From FEN-1297 sp963843605 (GTDB taxonomy: Bacteria; Bacteroidota; Ignavibacteria; Ignavibacteriales; Ignavibacteriaceae), in the NCBI GenBank assembly GCA_963843605.1, contig CAWJLA010000010.1:434001-498000 (forward strand): a stretch of DNA of 64,000 bases. The letters run 5' to 3'. The notes beneath the pieces were generated by a model. The model saw nothing but the letters and a program-made list of their open reading frames with translations, had not been told where the DNA came from and did not search any database. Each line of letters begins with the position of its first letter. Positions within the stretch are counted from its first letter, which is position 1. Below, in pieces: positions 27,883 through 37,292 of this stretch. The position numbers and the translations under genes were made by a program.

Positions 27883-28426
27883 AAAAATAACCTTCCATAA
27901 ATATTTTAGACTATTAAATTTTACAAAATTTACGGCGATAAATATTATCAAGCTTACATTACAAATTATTTGCTTCGATTGAATAAATAATTTGAAAGCG
28001 AGTAATTTGAAATTAATCAAATTATTGCGAGCCGAGTTAATATATCATGGAAATATTTTAAGCTTCCGCAAGCTTTTGTGCCATAAAGCTAATTTCTTTT
28101 AGTATTACAGTCAAGAATAATTTTCGGAATATATTTTAACGCACTTTTAGCGAGTAAAACTATGTATTTGTCTGCGCAAACCGGGAAATCACTACAATAT
28201 TTGAACTCTTTTTTACTATAAATTGTTAATTATATGTGAAAGTAGCGAGATAGAAATGGACTTACCGAGGAGAATAATGATATAAATACCTGCATTCTCC
28301 AAAATTAAATTATGCTGAAAATCAGGAATTAAAATAAATTTAATATTATCTTTGAAGTAATAATATATAGTAATACGATATAAAATATCGAAATATTATC
28401 CTTCGAAATTAGTAAGGGACCCGGTA
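27883..28426. other. Divergent upstream region, no gene seen
   Basis: Lies between the divergently read small cysteine-containing protein gene and the efflux adaptor gene, so it should hold promoters for both. The base composition is very AT-rich. I see no convincing promoter pair, operator palindrome or short gene. Confidence 0.45.
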
Positions 28427-29494
28427 ATGAAAAAGAAATATACAATAATTATAATATTATCCGTTTTAGTGATTCTGATCGTCCTCTATAATTCATTATT
28501 TGTCAGCAAGAAAGTAGAAACTATAAAAATTAAAAAAGGTAATCTGATTACGGTTGTTTATGCTACCGGCAGGGTTACGGCGGATACTATGGCTACACTG
28601 AGAAGCGAATCGGGCGGCATAGTGAAGTATTTAAACGCAATTGAAGGGAGCTCAGTTAAAAAAGGACAGCTGCTTCTTAGAACTGATCAATCCGATATGT
28701 TATTGAATTTGCGGCAGGCAGAAAGCGATCTTAAAACTGCGCAAGTGGAATTTAATAACGAAAAGTTAAATTACGACAGAAAAAAAAATCTCATAGAATC
28801 TAATACGATTCCGCAAAATGACTACGAAGACGCAAAAAAGAATTACGAACTGGCGAATCTAAAAGTTGAACAACAGAATATTCTTCTTGATAAGGCGAAA
28901 CAGAAATTATCTGAAACTGAAATATATGCTCCATTTAACGGGATCATAGTTACGTCTCGTGTTAACATGGGCGATTACCTTACTCCCGATAATATATGTT
29001 TTGAATTGGTTTCACCGATGTCGATAATTGTAGAAGGTGATGTCGACGAACAGGATTTGTCAAGGCTATCCGTCGGACAAAAAAGTGTTATTGCATTCGA
29101 TGCCTTTCCCGGGGTGAAATTCAATGCATTTGTTTACAGGATTGTGCCGAAAACAAATGAAGAAACTAAAACTTCTAAAGTGTATTTGAGGCTATATAAA
29201 AAACCAACCGGATTAAATGTGGGTATGACCGCCACTATAAATATTGAAACCGGACGGAAGAATAACGTACTGCTTATTCCGAGAACATCAGTAGTAAACG
29301 CAGACGGCGGCAGTTATGTATTTTTAATAAATAGTCATAACTATTTGCAAAAAATTAATATTGAAGTAGGCAGCAACTATAGCGGGAAATATACCGAGTT
29401 GATAAGAGGCGGGCTTCAAGAAGGTGATTATATTGCCGATAATCCTTCTCTTTCACTTAAGGACGGAATGAAAGTGGAGATGGTAAAAAAATGA
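28427..29494 (+). CDS. Periplasmic adaptor (HlyD/MacA-like) of an ABC export system
   Basis: Membrane-fusion subunit linking an inner-membrane ABC transporter to the envelope. The 355-residue protein has one N-terminal membrane anchor (about residues 4-24), a split biotinyl-lipoyl domain ('RSESGGIVKYLNAIEGSSVK...YAPFNGIIVTSRVNMGDYLT'), a coiled-coil hairpin between the halves (about 90-160, 'LNLRQAESDLKTAQVEFNNE'), and a beta-barrel followed by a membrane-proximal domain. It overlaps the next permease gene by 4 bases (ATGA), so the four genes 28427-32734 form one operon. By analogy with MacAB, substrates could be lipids, peptides or drugs. Confidence 0.88.
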   Translation: MKKKYTIIIILSVLVILIVLYNSLFVSKKVETIKIKKGNLITVVYATGRVTADTMATLRSESGGIVKYLNAIEGSSVKKGQLLLRTDQSDMLLNLRQAESDLKTAQVEFNNEKLNYDRKKNLIESNTIPQNDYEDAKKNYELANLKVEQQNILLDKAKQKLSETEIYAPFNGIIVTSRVNMGDYLTPDNICFELVSPMSIIVEGDVDEQDLSRLSVGQKSVIAFDAFPGVKFNAFVYRIVPKTNEETKTSKVYLRLYKKPTGLNVGMTATINIETGRKNNVLLIPRTSVVNADGGSYVFLINSHNYLQKINIEVGSNYSGKYTELIRGGLQEGDYIADNPSLSLKDGMKVEMVKK

Positions 29495-30759
29495 AAGAAA
29501 GGATTTACCTCATATTATCGATAGTTAGGAATCATTTATTATTTAAAAAGAGACAGACTTTTCTTGTAATTGCAGGTGTGGCTGTCGGGTCAATGGTAAT
29601 GATTTTAACTTTTGCAATAACTAACGGTATTATCTCTGATATTAAAAATAAAATTATCGAGGTATCACCTTTAATAACGGTTAAAGGGGAAAAGATAATC
29701 GGAAAAGAACATCTTTTGATGCATGAACAAAATGGTAGAAATAATCAATATTTTATTAAGTCAAGAATACCTCCTGACGAAAAGAATGAGATAAAACCGT
29801 ACATGCAGGTGGTTTCTGTTTTGGACGGGGTAAAAGATATAAATGCCGTTTCACCATATGTTTTTTCAAGAGGAGTTCTAAGAGAACGAACTATTACCAG
29901 GCAGTGCTTTATTAAGGGGATTATCCCGGAGCGGGAGATGAAAATAGCCGATCTTGAAAAGAAAATAAAAAGCGGAAGCCTTGAAGAATTGAGATATACG
30001 CCGAACGGTGTTTTAATAGGAGACGGGCTGGCAAGAAAACTGAAAGCAAAGTATCATGATATGATTCAACTTACCGGTGAAAACGGAGTTATATATAATT
30101 TGATTGTTACCGGTACTTTCTCTACAGGCTTTAGCGCTGTAGACGATAAAAATATATTAATAAACTTAAAGTTTGCCCAGAATATTAAAAATTATCCTGT
30201 TAACACGGTTTCTGCTATAGGCATCCATACGGTTTCTTTGTCCGAAGTAGACCAAACATCCGAACTTATTAGTAGACTTACCGGTTACAAAACCGAAACT
30301 TGGGAGGAAGCCAATGCCAACCTTATCGAACTTTTCGAACGAAATAACAATATAACTTTGTTCCTCGTTGTATTTGTTTTTATAGTAGCCGGATTCGGTA
30401 TTGCAAATGTGCTTATCACTATTGTTCTTCAAAAGCGGCAGGACATTGCAATTATGAAATCATTCGGATTATCTAAAATGTCTATCGAAATAATATTTAT
30501 AACCGAGGGTCTCATACTCGGCTTAATCGGTACCGTTATAGGAGAAATTGCCGGACATTTTATGGCAAACTTTATTTCAACCTTACCAATTAGTTTCGGC
30601 GATAGTGCTGTTATTAAAAACGATCATCTTGTGACATATCAAACTGTTTTATCCTTTGTGATCACAGCCTCTTTTTCCATACTTATAAGCGGAATAGCCG
30701 GCTGGGGACCGGCAAGAAGAGCTGCAAAATCAAATCCTGTAGATATTATAAGAGCTTAA
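29491..30759 (+). CDS. ABC transporter permease (FtsX/MacB/LolC-like)
   Basis: Inner-membrane subunit of the export system. One N-terminal membrane segment ('QTFLVIAGVAVGSMVMILTF') is followed by a large periplasmic domain (about residues 45-270). Three C-terminal segments carry the FtsX-type pattern 'FVFIVAGFGIANVLITIVLQ', 'DIAIMKSFGLSKMSIEIIFI' and 'GPARRAAKSNPVDIIRA'. The layout is that of LolC/MacB permeases without a fused ATPase; the ATPase is encoded separately at 32027. It lies next to a paralogous permease gene, so the transporter is probably a heterodimer, as in LolCDE. Confidence 0.9.
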   Translation: MKERIYLILSIVRNHLLFKKRQTFLVIAGVAVGSMVMILTFAITNGIISDIKNKIIEVSPLITVKGEKIIGKEHLLMHEQNGRNNQYFIKSRIPPDEKNEIKPYMQVVSVLDGVKDINAVSPYVFSRGVLRERTITRQCFIKGIIPEREMKIADLEKKIKSGSLEELRYTPNGVLIGDGLARKLKAKYHDMIQLTGENGVIYNLIVTGTFSTGFSAVDDKNILINLKFAQNIKNYPVNTVSAIGIHTVSLSEVDQTSELISRLTGYKTETWEEANANLIELFERNNNITLFLVVFVFIVAGFGIANVLITIVLQKRQDIAIMKSFGLSKMSIEIIFITEGLILGLIGTVIGEIAGHFMANFISTLPISFGDSAVIKNDHLVTYQTVLSFVITASFSILISGIAGWGPARRAAKSNPVDIIRA

Positions 30760-30760
30760 T

Positions 30761-32027
30761 ATGACTAATAAAAAATACTTATTGATGATAGCATACAGAC
30801 AGTTGTCGCAAAGGAAAAGGCAGACTATTCTATCGCTGGCCGGAATCGGAATAGGAGTGATGGTTTTAATTACCGCCATTTCATTAATGAACGGACTTGT
30901 TGAGAGTTTCATCCAAAAAATAGTTAATATTGCACCGCATGTTCTGGTAAACGGCGAGATAATTACTCCGCCTGTACCCGACCAGTTGATTACTCCGGAT
31001 AAAAATACAAAAATAAATTTCATTAAAAATGTTTACAGAAATGATGAAGAAGTAATAAAAAATTATAAAAAAATTATGGGGATTATTAAGCAGGATTCTC
31101 TTGTTGAAGTTGCAACGCCGCTTGTAGGACTAAATACGATCGGAAAATTCGGCACGACGGCTTTACCGGTTCAATTATTCGGAATATTACCTTTTACACA
31201 AAATAAAATAGAAAAATTCAGCGAAAGTATGATGAGCGGAAATTATAATGGACTAGAAAGAACACCTGACGGTATTCTGTTGGGTACTTCAGTTGCTAAT
31301 GATTTTAGTGCAAAGGTGGGCGACAGAATTCAGATTGTCTCGAGTAAGGGGAATACATTCAGTGTAAAAGTGACCGGCATTTTTTCTACCGGGATAAACG
31401 ATATTGACGGAAATGCTTACATTAAATCTAAAATTGGCGCAAAATATCGGCGGCTATCCGACGGATGACGTGACCGATATCTATATTCGCGTAAAAAATT
31501 TAAAACAGGATTTGAAGGTTGCAAAAAATATTCAGAGCCTTACCAATTACAAAGCAATCACCTGGGAAGAAAAAGCAGCGAGTGTTCTTGCATTATTTAA
31601 GATGATCTCCATGATAGTCTATTTTCTCGTTTTCTTTGTTGTGCTGGTTGCCGGCTTTGGTGTGGCTAATGTTTTAATTACAAATGTGCTTGAAAAAACT
31701 AGGGATATTGCAATCTTGAAATCCTTCGGTTTTAAGAAATCAGAAATAACTGTTGTTTATCTGTTTCAAGGATTGATTGTTGCGGTATTAGGTGCTGCTA
31801 TCGGCTGTCTTCTCGGTTATTTGATGATCGAAATTTTATCCTCAATTCAAATAGCTTCTTCCGGGAGCTCGGCCGTAAGGACAAACAGATTATTAATGGG
31901 AAAAGATCTCTGGTACTTTACATTTTCTTCCGGCTTCGCGGTTCTTGTTAGCCTTATCGCATCAATCATCCCGGCCAGAAATGCTGCGAAAGTAAATCCT
32001 GTTGAAATTTTACGCGGTGAAAAATAA
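30761..32027 (+). pseudogene. Second ABC permease (FtsX/LolE-like); single frameshift
   Basis: Paralogue of the permease just upstream, in two overlapping frames (30761-31468 and 31404-32027). The first part has the N-terminal membrane segment and periplasmic domain; the second has the rest of that domain and three membrane segments ending 'IPARNAAKVNPVEILRGEK'. Deleting one A from AAA at 31424-31426 gives 'DIDGNAYINLKLAQNIGGYP', matching the sibling's 'INLKFAQNIKNYP' exactly at this point. So it is one gene with a single-base insertion or a sequence error. If truly broken, the export system lacks a subunit, which would be surprising since all its partners are intact. Confidence 0.85.
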
Positions 32028-32734
32028 TGAGTGATACAATTATAAGATTGGAAAAAATTAATAAAACTCTAATAAATAAAACCGACGGTGAAACCGTTAC
32101 AACTACCATTATCCCGGAAATTAGTCTGGAGTTTAGAAAAGGCGAATTTAGTTCTATCACCGGTCCGAGCGGCTCAGGAAAAACAACACTTCTATATTTA
32201 ATCGGTGCTCTTGATAAACCGACCAAAGGCAAGATATTTCTTGAGGATAAAGAAATATCGGTTATGAAGGAGGAAGAACTTGCCGGGCTCAGAAATCAAA
32301 AATACGGTTTTATTTTTCAGTTTCATTTCTTATTGCCGGAATTTTCCGCACTGGAAAATGTTATGATGCCTATGCTGGCAAGAGGCAAAACAAAAATCTC
32401 AAGTGCAAAAAAAAAGGCCGCGGGTCTGCTTGCGCAGGTTAATATGGAAGATAAAATACATAGTAAACCCAACCAGCTTTCAGGCGGACAGCAGCAGAGG
32501 ATTGCTGTAGCCAGAGCCTTGGCAAACGATCCCGTGATTCTGCTTGCGGACGAACCTACCGGAAATCTTGATTCTAAAAATTCCGAAAATATATATAGTC
32601 TGTTTGAGAGGCTGAATAAAGAAAATAATCAGACAATAATAGTTGTAACGCATGATGATCATTTTGCTCTTAGAACACACAGAAAAATCCATATTATCGA
32701 CGGAAAAATAGACGAAGATATAAAACTTGTCTGA
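32027..32734 (+). CDS. ABC transporter ATP-binding protein (LolD/MacB-ATPase-like)
   Basis: Cytoplasmic ATPase powering the export system. It has Walker A ('GPSGSGKTTLLYLIGALD'), Q-loop region ('NQKYGFIFQFHFLLPE'), signature ('QLSGGQQQRIAVARALANDP'), Walker B ('VILLADEPTGNLDS') and switch His ('VVTHDDHFAL'). The 235-residue length is standard for the LolD/MacB class. Its ATG overlaps the stop of the preceding permease frame (TAATG), showing tight coupling and that the downstream half of the broken permease is in its natural place. Confidence 0.93.
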   Translation: MSDTIIRLEKINKTLINKTDGETVTTTIIPEISLEFRKGEFSSITGPSGSGKTTLLYLIGALDKPTKGKIFLEDKEISVMKEEELAGLRNQKYGFIFQFHFLLPEFSALENVMMPMLARGKTKISSAKKKAAGLLAQVNMEDKIHSKPNQLSGGQQQRIAVARALANDPVILLADEPTGNLDSKNSENIYSLFERLNKENNQTIIVVTHDDHFALRTHRKIHIIDGKIDEDIKLV

Positions 32735-32881
32735 TTGCATGTATTAATAATGGAAATTGGGACCGCCATTAATTAAAGTTCAATTTTATCATACTTAAAA
32801 ACACAATGTAATTCCGGTTGCATAGCGTTTTTGTTATTATTCATATATTTATTAATTAAAAATGAATATCGGAGATAAAAA

Positions 32882-33891
32882 GTGAGCCATAAAATTACAT
32901 TGATTCCGGGTGACGGTATCGGTCCCGAAATTACGGTTGCCACGGTTAAAGTGCTTGAACATACCGGTATTAAATTTACTTGGGAAACTGTTGAAGCCGG
33001 TGTTACCGCTCTTGATAAATACAAAGATCCACTGCCGCTGGAAGTTATAGATTCCATAGCCAGAAACAGAGTAGCAATAAAAGGTACTCTTACAACTCCG
33101 GTTGGAAAAGGCTTTAGAAGCGTGTACGTAGCTTTGAGGAAAGAATTTGAATAATTCGTTAATCAAAGACCGGCAAAAACTTATACGTGAATAAAAACTC
33201 TTTATTTCGATCATCTAGATCTGATAATTTTCAGAGAAAACCTTGAAGAGTTTTTTCAGGAATAGAACATTACATAAACAGCAGTCATTCAGCGGCAGAG
33301 ACTATAGGAATAATTACCAAAAGAGGTTCGGAAAGGATTATCAAGTATGCCTTTGAATATGCGAAGAAACACGGCCGTTAATAATTAACGGTAGTACATA
33401 AAGCTAACAAACTAAAATTTACCGGCGTTCTTTTTCTGGATGTCGCGCGGGAAATTGCACCCGGATATCCCGAAATTTTGTTTGAAGATAAAATTATCGA
33501 TAATATGGCAATGCAGATGGTAACGAACCCCTATCAATTCGATTGTATTGTCACGACAAACTTATTCGGAGATATATTGTCCGATCTGGCTTCGGGTTTG
33601 GTTGGAGGCCTCGGAATGGCACCCGGAGCCAATATAGGCGACGGCGTTGCGGTTTTCGAAGCTGTACACGGCTCGGCACCGGATATAGCGGGACAGGATT
33701 TGACTAATCCTTCAGCACAGATATTAGCTTCTGTAATGATGCTGGAATATTTAGGTGAATTTGAAGCGGCTAAAAGGATTGAAAAAGCATTGGCTGCGGT
33801 TATTTCTGAAAGTAAATTCGTTACCCGCGATATTCATTCGACAAAATATGTGGGAACTAAAAAATTTGCGGAAGCCGTAATAGAAAAATGA
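32882..33891 (+). pseudogene. Isocitrate dehydrogenase, decayed by several stops and a frameshift
   Basis: Remnant of an NAD-type isocitrate/isopropylmalate dehydrogenase family gene, most like isocitrate dehydrogenase. The first 90 codons read 'ITLIPGDGIGPEITVATVKV' and 'TLTTPVGKGFRSVYVALRKE'. The frame then meets TAA (33152), TGA (33188), a one-base loss near the T6 run at 33251-33256, and TAA TAA (33380-33385), while recognisable family sequence continues throughout: 'IIFRENLEEFF', 'SAAETIGIITKRGSERIIKY', 'VVHKANKLKFTG'. The last part (33478-33891) is an intact frame with 'MAMQMVTNPYQFDCIVTTNL' and 'GVAVFEAVHGSAPDIAG'. Several independent lesions mean true decay rather than a read error. 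The cell presumably has another isocitrate dehydrogenase. Confidence 0.9.
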
Positions 33892-33990
33892 ATGAATGAT
33901 TACCGGGACGAAATTGTAAATTATCCGGTTACTTATAATTATTTTTTGAATTTTAATTCTTATCTTAGTATTCGTAATATTTAGAGAAAT

Positions 33991-34983
33991 GTGAATATGT
34001 TTAGTGTCGGAAAAATAAATATAGAAAAAGCTGTATTACTCGCTCCAATGGAAGACGTTACGGATGTATCGTTCAGGCTTGTTTGCCGCGAGCTTGGGGC
34101 AGATGCGGTTTATACGGAGTTCGTAAATTCCGAGGGACTTGTCAGGTTATCGGCGAAGACTCATAAAAAACTTGAGATTATAAATGAAGAAAGGCCTGTC
34201 GGAATTCAAATATACGGCGGCGGAATCGACTCTATGGTCGGAGCAGCCCGTATTGCTGAAAAAGAAAACCCGGATTTAATTGATATTAATGCAGGCTGCT
34301 GGGTAAAAAATGTTGTAGGCAACGGAGCCGGTGCAGGTTTACTCAAAGATCCGGAGTATATGCAGCAACTGGTTAAAGGCGTTGTCGATTCGGTTTCTCT
34401 TCCGGTTACTGTCAAGACAAGATTAGGGTGGGATCATGAAAGTATCAAAATTCTAGAAGTAGCAAAACGGATGGAGGATGTGGGTGTTAAAGCTTTAACA
34501 GTGCATTGCAGAACCAGAGCAATGGGGCATAAAGGCGAGGCCGACTGGAATTGGATTCCCAGAATCAAAGAAGTTGTTGATATCCCGGTGATATTAAACG
34601 GCAATGTCCTTTCGGCTGAAGATGTTAAAAGAGCATTTGACGAAACAGGTGCTGACGGAGTAATGATTGCCAGAGGTGCGATAGGTAATCCGTGGATATT
34701 TAAAGAGGCAAAAGAATTAGTCGATAACGGGTATATTTCAACCGTCATTGATGAAGAATTGAAAATTAAGACTTGTTTAAGACATCTTTTCCTTGCTATA
34801 AATGTGAAAGGTGAAAAAAGAGCTGTCCTCGAACACAGGAAATTCTATACCGGATATTTAAAAGGATTAAGGAATGCTTCTTTAGTTAGAAAAAAACTAA
34901 TGGAAGTAATCGATTATAAATCCGTAGAAGAAATACTTCTCCAATATTTGAATGAGCTGTTAAATTACAATATTGCCATTTAA
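33991..34983 (+). CDS. dusB: tRNA-dihydrouridine synthase
   Basis: FMN enzyme that reduces uridine to dihydrouridine in tRNA. The 330-residue protein has 'LLAPMEDVTDVSFRLVCREL', the substrate/FMN block 'DINAGCWVKNVVGNGAGAGL', the TIM-barrel segment 'VTVKTRLGWDHESI', and 'VILNGNVLSAEDV...GADGVMIARGAIGNPWIF'. The usual 'NxGCPxxK' of Dus proteins appears as 'NAGCWVKNV', keeping the catalytic Cys but with Trp-Val in place of the following Pro. GTG at 33991 and ATG at 33997 are both possible starts. DusB is the closest class by length and motifs; other Dus types cannot be excluded. Confidence 0.88.
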   Translation: MNMFSVGKINIEKAVLLAPMEDVTDVSFRLVCRELGADAVYTEFVNSEGLVRLSAKTHKKLEIINEERPVGIQIYGGGIDSMVGAARIAEKENPDLIDINAGCWVKNVVGNGAGAGLLKDPEYMQQLVKGVVDSVSLPVTVKTRLGWDHESIKILEVAKRMEDVGVKALTVHCRTRAMGHKGEADWNWIPRIKEVVDIPVILNGNVLSAEDVKRAFDETGADGVMIARGAIGNPWIFKEAKELVDNGYISTVIDEELKIKTCLRHLFLAINVKGEKRAVLEHRKFYTGYLKGLRNASLVRKKLMEVIDYKSVEEILLQYLNELLNYNIAI

Positions 34984-35006
34984 TACTCTACAAATCTGAA
35001 AAAATA

Positions 35007-35615
35007 TTGAATAATATACTATCTCCAAAAGTCGCAAGAATTATTTCAACTATTTTTGTACCGCCTTCATTTACAATTCTTATATACACTTTTTTTGCTC
35101 TCAGATTTGAAACTGAAGTTCAAAGGATAGTTATCACAATTCTTGTAGCATTTATATTTGGTTTCACTCTTCAAATATCTCTTTTTTTATTTTTAAGAAA
35201 ACGCGGTTTATTAGTCGATCTGGATGCATCGGTAAAAGAAGAAAGGACTATGCCGTTTCTGATTTCCGTATTATTCTATATAGCCGGGCTGGCGATACTT
35301 ATTTACGCGAAAATTAATATTATTTCAATAGGCTTCTGGTTTTGTTATATTTCAAATACGCTTATTGTAATATTAATAAATAAAAAATGGAAAATAAGTG
35401 TTCATGCTGCCGGAGCAGCGGGCCCTGCCGCCGCATTAATTTTTATATTGGGCAGTTCCGGTTTATGGACTTTGATTATATTATTAATGGTCGACTGGTC
35501 CAGGATAAAACTTAAATGTCATAACTTTGCTCAGGTTTTAGCCGGCTCAGTGTTAGGCTTCGGTTCCGCTTTTATTCAGATTTATTTAATTTATCATTGG
35601 TTCGGCCATGGCTGA
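35007..35615 (+). CDS. PAP2-like integral membrane protein
   Basis: Membrane protein of 202 residues with about six hydrophobic helices. The order 'KWKISVHAAGAAGP' followed by 'DWSRIKLKCHNFAQVLAGSV' resembles PAP2 phosphatase motifs (PSGH and SRxxxxxHxxxD) in reduced form: the His of each is kept but the first Pro-Ser and the final Asp are not clear. It could be a lipid phosphatase of divergent type or have lost catalysis. The start is TTG at 35007. Its end overlaps the PolX-like gene by 8 bases, so the two are co-transcribed. Confidence 0.6.
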   Translation: MNNILSPKVARIISTIFVPPSFTILIYTFFALRFETEVQRIVITILVAFIFGFTLQISLFLFLRKRGLLVDLDASVKEERTMPFLISVLFYIAGLAILIYAKINIISIGFWFCYISNTLIVILINKKWKISVHAAGAAGPAAALIFILGSSGLWTLIILLMVDWSRIKLKCHNFAQVLAGSVLGFGSAFIQIYLIYHWFGHG

Positions 35616-37284
35616 TAAAAATGAAATAATAAAAATACTTGAGAATATTGCCGACTTAATGGAATTCAAAGGGGAAAATCCATTTAAAATCAGTGCATTC
35701 CGGAACGGTGCTAATATACTGCGGGGTTCTGAAGAAAATATTGAAAAGCTGATAGAAACCAAGCAACTTTCGAATATCAAAGGTATTGGTAAAAGTTTAC
35801 AGTCCGTGATTTATGAATTTCATGATTCCGGACAATCAACTCTTTTATCTGGAATGAAGAGTGATGTACCTGAAGGAATAGAGGATTTGTTAAGAGTAAG
35901 GGGACTGGGGCCTAAAAAAATCAAGATCCTGTACTCAAACCTGGGAATATCGAATATAGACGAGCTTGAATATGCCTGCAAGGAAAATAGACTCTCACTG
36001 CTGAAGGGATTCGGAGCGGCAACACAGAAAAAGATTCTTACCGAAATTGAAAAATTAAAATCATATAGTAAATATATCCTCATAAATACAGCCGAAGATT
36101 ATTCCGATCAGGTTTTGGAACGAATCTCCCGCTTGCCTTCAATTTCCAAGGTTGCTGTTACAGGGCAATTAAGAAGGGGAATGGAGGTTTTATCAAAGCT
36201 GGAGTTTATTGCATTAACTCGCGATGTTAGTCTTCTTTGCAAAGACATCAAGGAGCATTTTGATTGTGAACAGGAAAACGATCACATAAATATTAAAAAC
36301 GGGTTCAAAATCCCCCTCATACTTTATCCAGTTAAATCGGAGCAAGAGTTTAATGAAAAATTATTCAGTACAACAGGAAGTGCTGAATTTCTGCAAAGAA
36401 TACAATTTACTGAGGATGTAATAGATCTTTCAGGCGATGAAAAAGAATTCTTCCGGCATTTTAATATGCCGTACATTATACCTGAAATGAGGGAAAGTAT
36501 CTATTTTGATATTAAAAGTGAGTACTTAAAGCAAAACTCTGATTTAAGTATTAACCATTTTAAGAGCTTGCTCCACTTTCATACATCAAATTCTGACGGT
36601 AAAAATACATTATCCGAGATGCTCCGGGAAGCAAAAAAGGAGGGTTTTTCATTCGCAGCAGTTTGCGATCACAGTAAATCTGCTTTTTATGCGAATGGTT
36701 TAACTGAAGAAAGAATTATCCAGCAAAAACAAGAGATTAACTCGGTCATATCTGAATTTGGTTTGCATATATTTCACGGAATTGAATCAGATATTTTACG
36801 TAACGGCTCTCTGGATTATGATATCGGTTTTATGTCGAATTTTGATTTTGTAGTTGCGTCGATTCATTCCGGTTTCCAGATGGAGCAAGGTGAAATGACC
36901 AAGCGTATAATTAAAGCCGTTGAAAATCCGCACACCGATCTGCTGGGGCACCCGACCGGGAGATTACTGCTTTCACGAGATCCTTATAAAGCAAATATTA
37001 AAAAAATTATTGATGCTTGCGCAGCCAATAAAGTTGCGGTAGAGATTAACGCTAATCCGCATAGGCTAGATCTGGATTGGAGACTGATTTATTATGCAAG
37101 GGAAAAAGGATGTTTATTTTCAATAAATCCGGATGCACATTCTATTGGCGATATTTCTTATATCAAATACGGAGTAATGATAGGAAGAAAAGGCGGGCTT
37201 CGGAAGAACGAAGTGATTAATTTTTTAGAAGAGAAGGAATTCAGAAAATTTCTTAACCGGAAAATAAAAAGAAAGTTGAATTAG
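35608..37284 (+). CDS. PolX-type protein with degenerate polymerase site and intact PHP domain
   Basis: Relative of bacterial DNA polymerase X (YshC type, about 570 residues; 558 here). Residues 1-145 hold the helix-hairpin-helix DNA-binding part ('LSNIKGIGKSLQSVIYEF', 'LLRVRGLGPKKIKILY'). The palm motif that should read G-S-x-R-R-G followed by D-x-D instead reads 'VTGQLRRGMEVLSKLEFIAL', so both metal-binding Asp are lost (K and E in their place), and no third Asp strand is seen. The C-terminal PHP domain (about 325-540) keeps every expected ligand: 'LHFHTSNSDG', 'VCDHS', 'GIESDI', 'ASIHSGF', 'LGHPTGRLL' and 'NPDAHS'. It is therefore probably a 3'-5' exonuclease or phosphoesterase for repair intermediates, and not a polymerase. 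Confidence 0.85.
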   Translation: MADKNEIIKILENIADLMEFKGENPFKISAFRNGANILRGSEENIEKLIETKQLSNIKGIGKSLQSVIYEFHDSGQSTLLSGMKSDVPEGIEDLLRVRGLGPKKIKILYSNLGISNIDELEYACKENRLSLLKGFGAATQKKILTEIEKLKSYSKYILINTAEDYSDQVLERISRLPSISKVAVTGQLRRGMEVLSKLEFIALTRDVSLLCKDIKEHFDCEQENDHINIKNGFKIPLILYPVKSEQEFNEKLFSTTGSAEFLQRIQFTEDVIDLSGDEKEFFRHFNMPYIIPEMRESIYFDIKSEYLKQNSDLSINHFKSLLHFHTSNSDGKNTLSEMLREAKKEGFSFAAVCDHSKSAFYANGLTEERIIQQKQEINSVISEFGLHIFHGIESDILRNGSLDYDIGFMSNFDFVVASIHSGFQMEQGEMTKRIIKAVENPHTDLLGHPTGRLLLSRDPYKANIKKIIDACAANKVAVEINANPHRLDLDWRLIYYAREKGCLFSINPDAHSIGDISYIKYGVMIGRKGGLRKNEVINFLEEKEFRKFLNRKIKRKLN

Positions 37285-37292
37285 GCAGCGAC

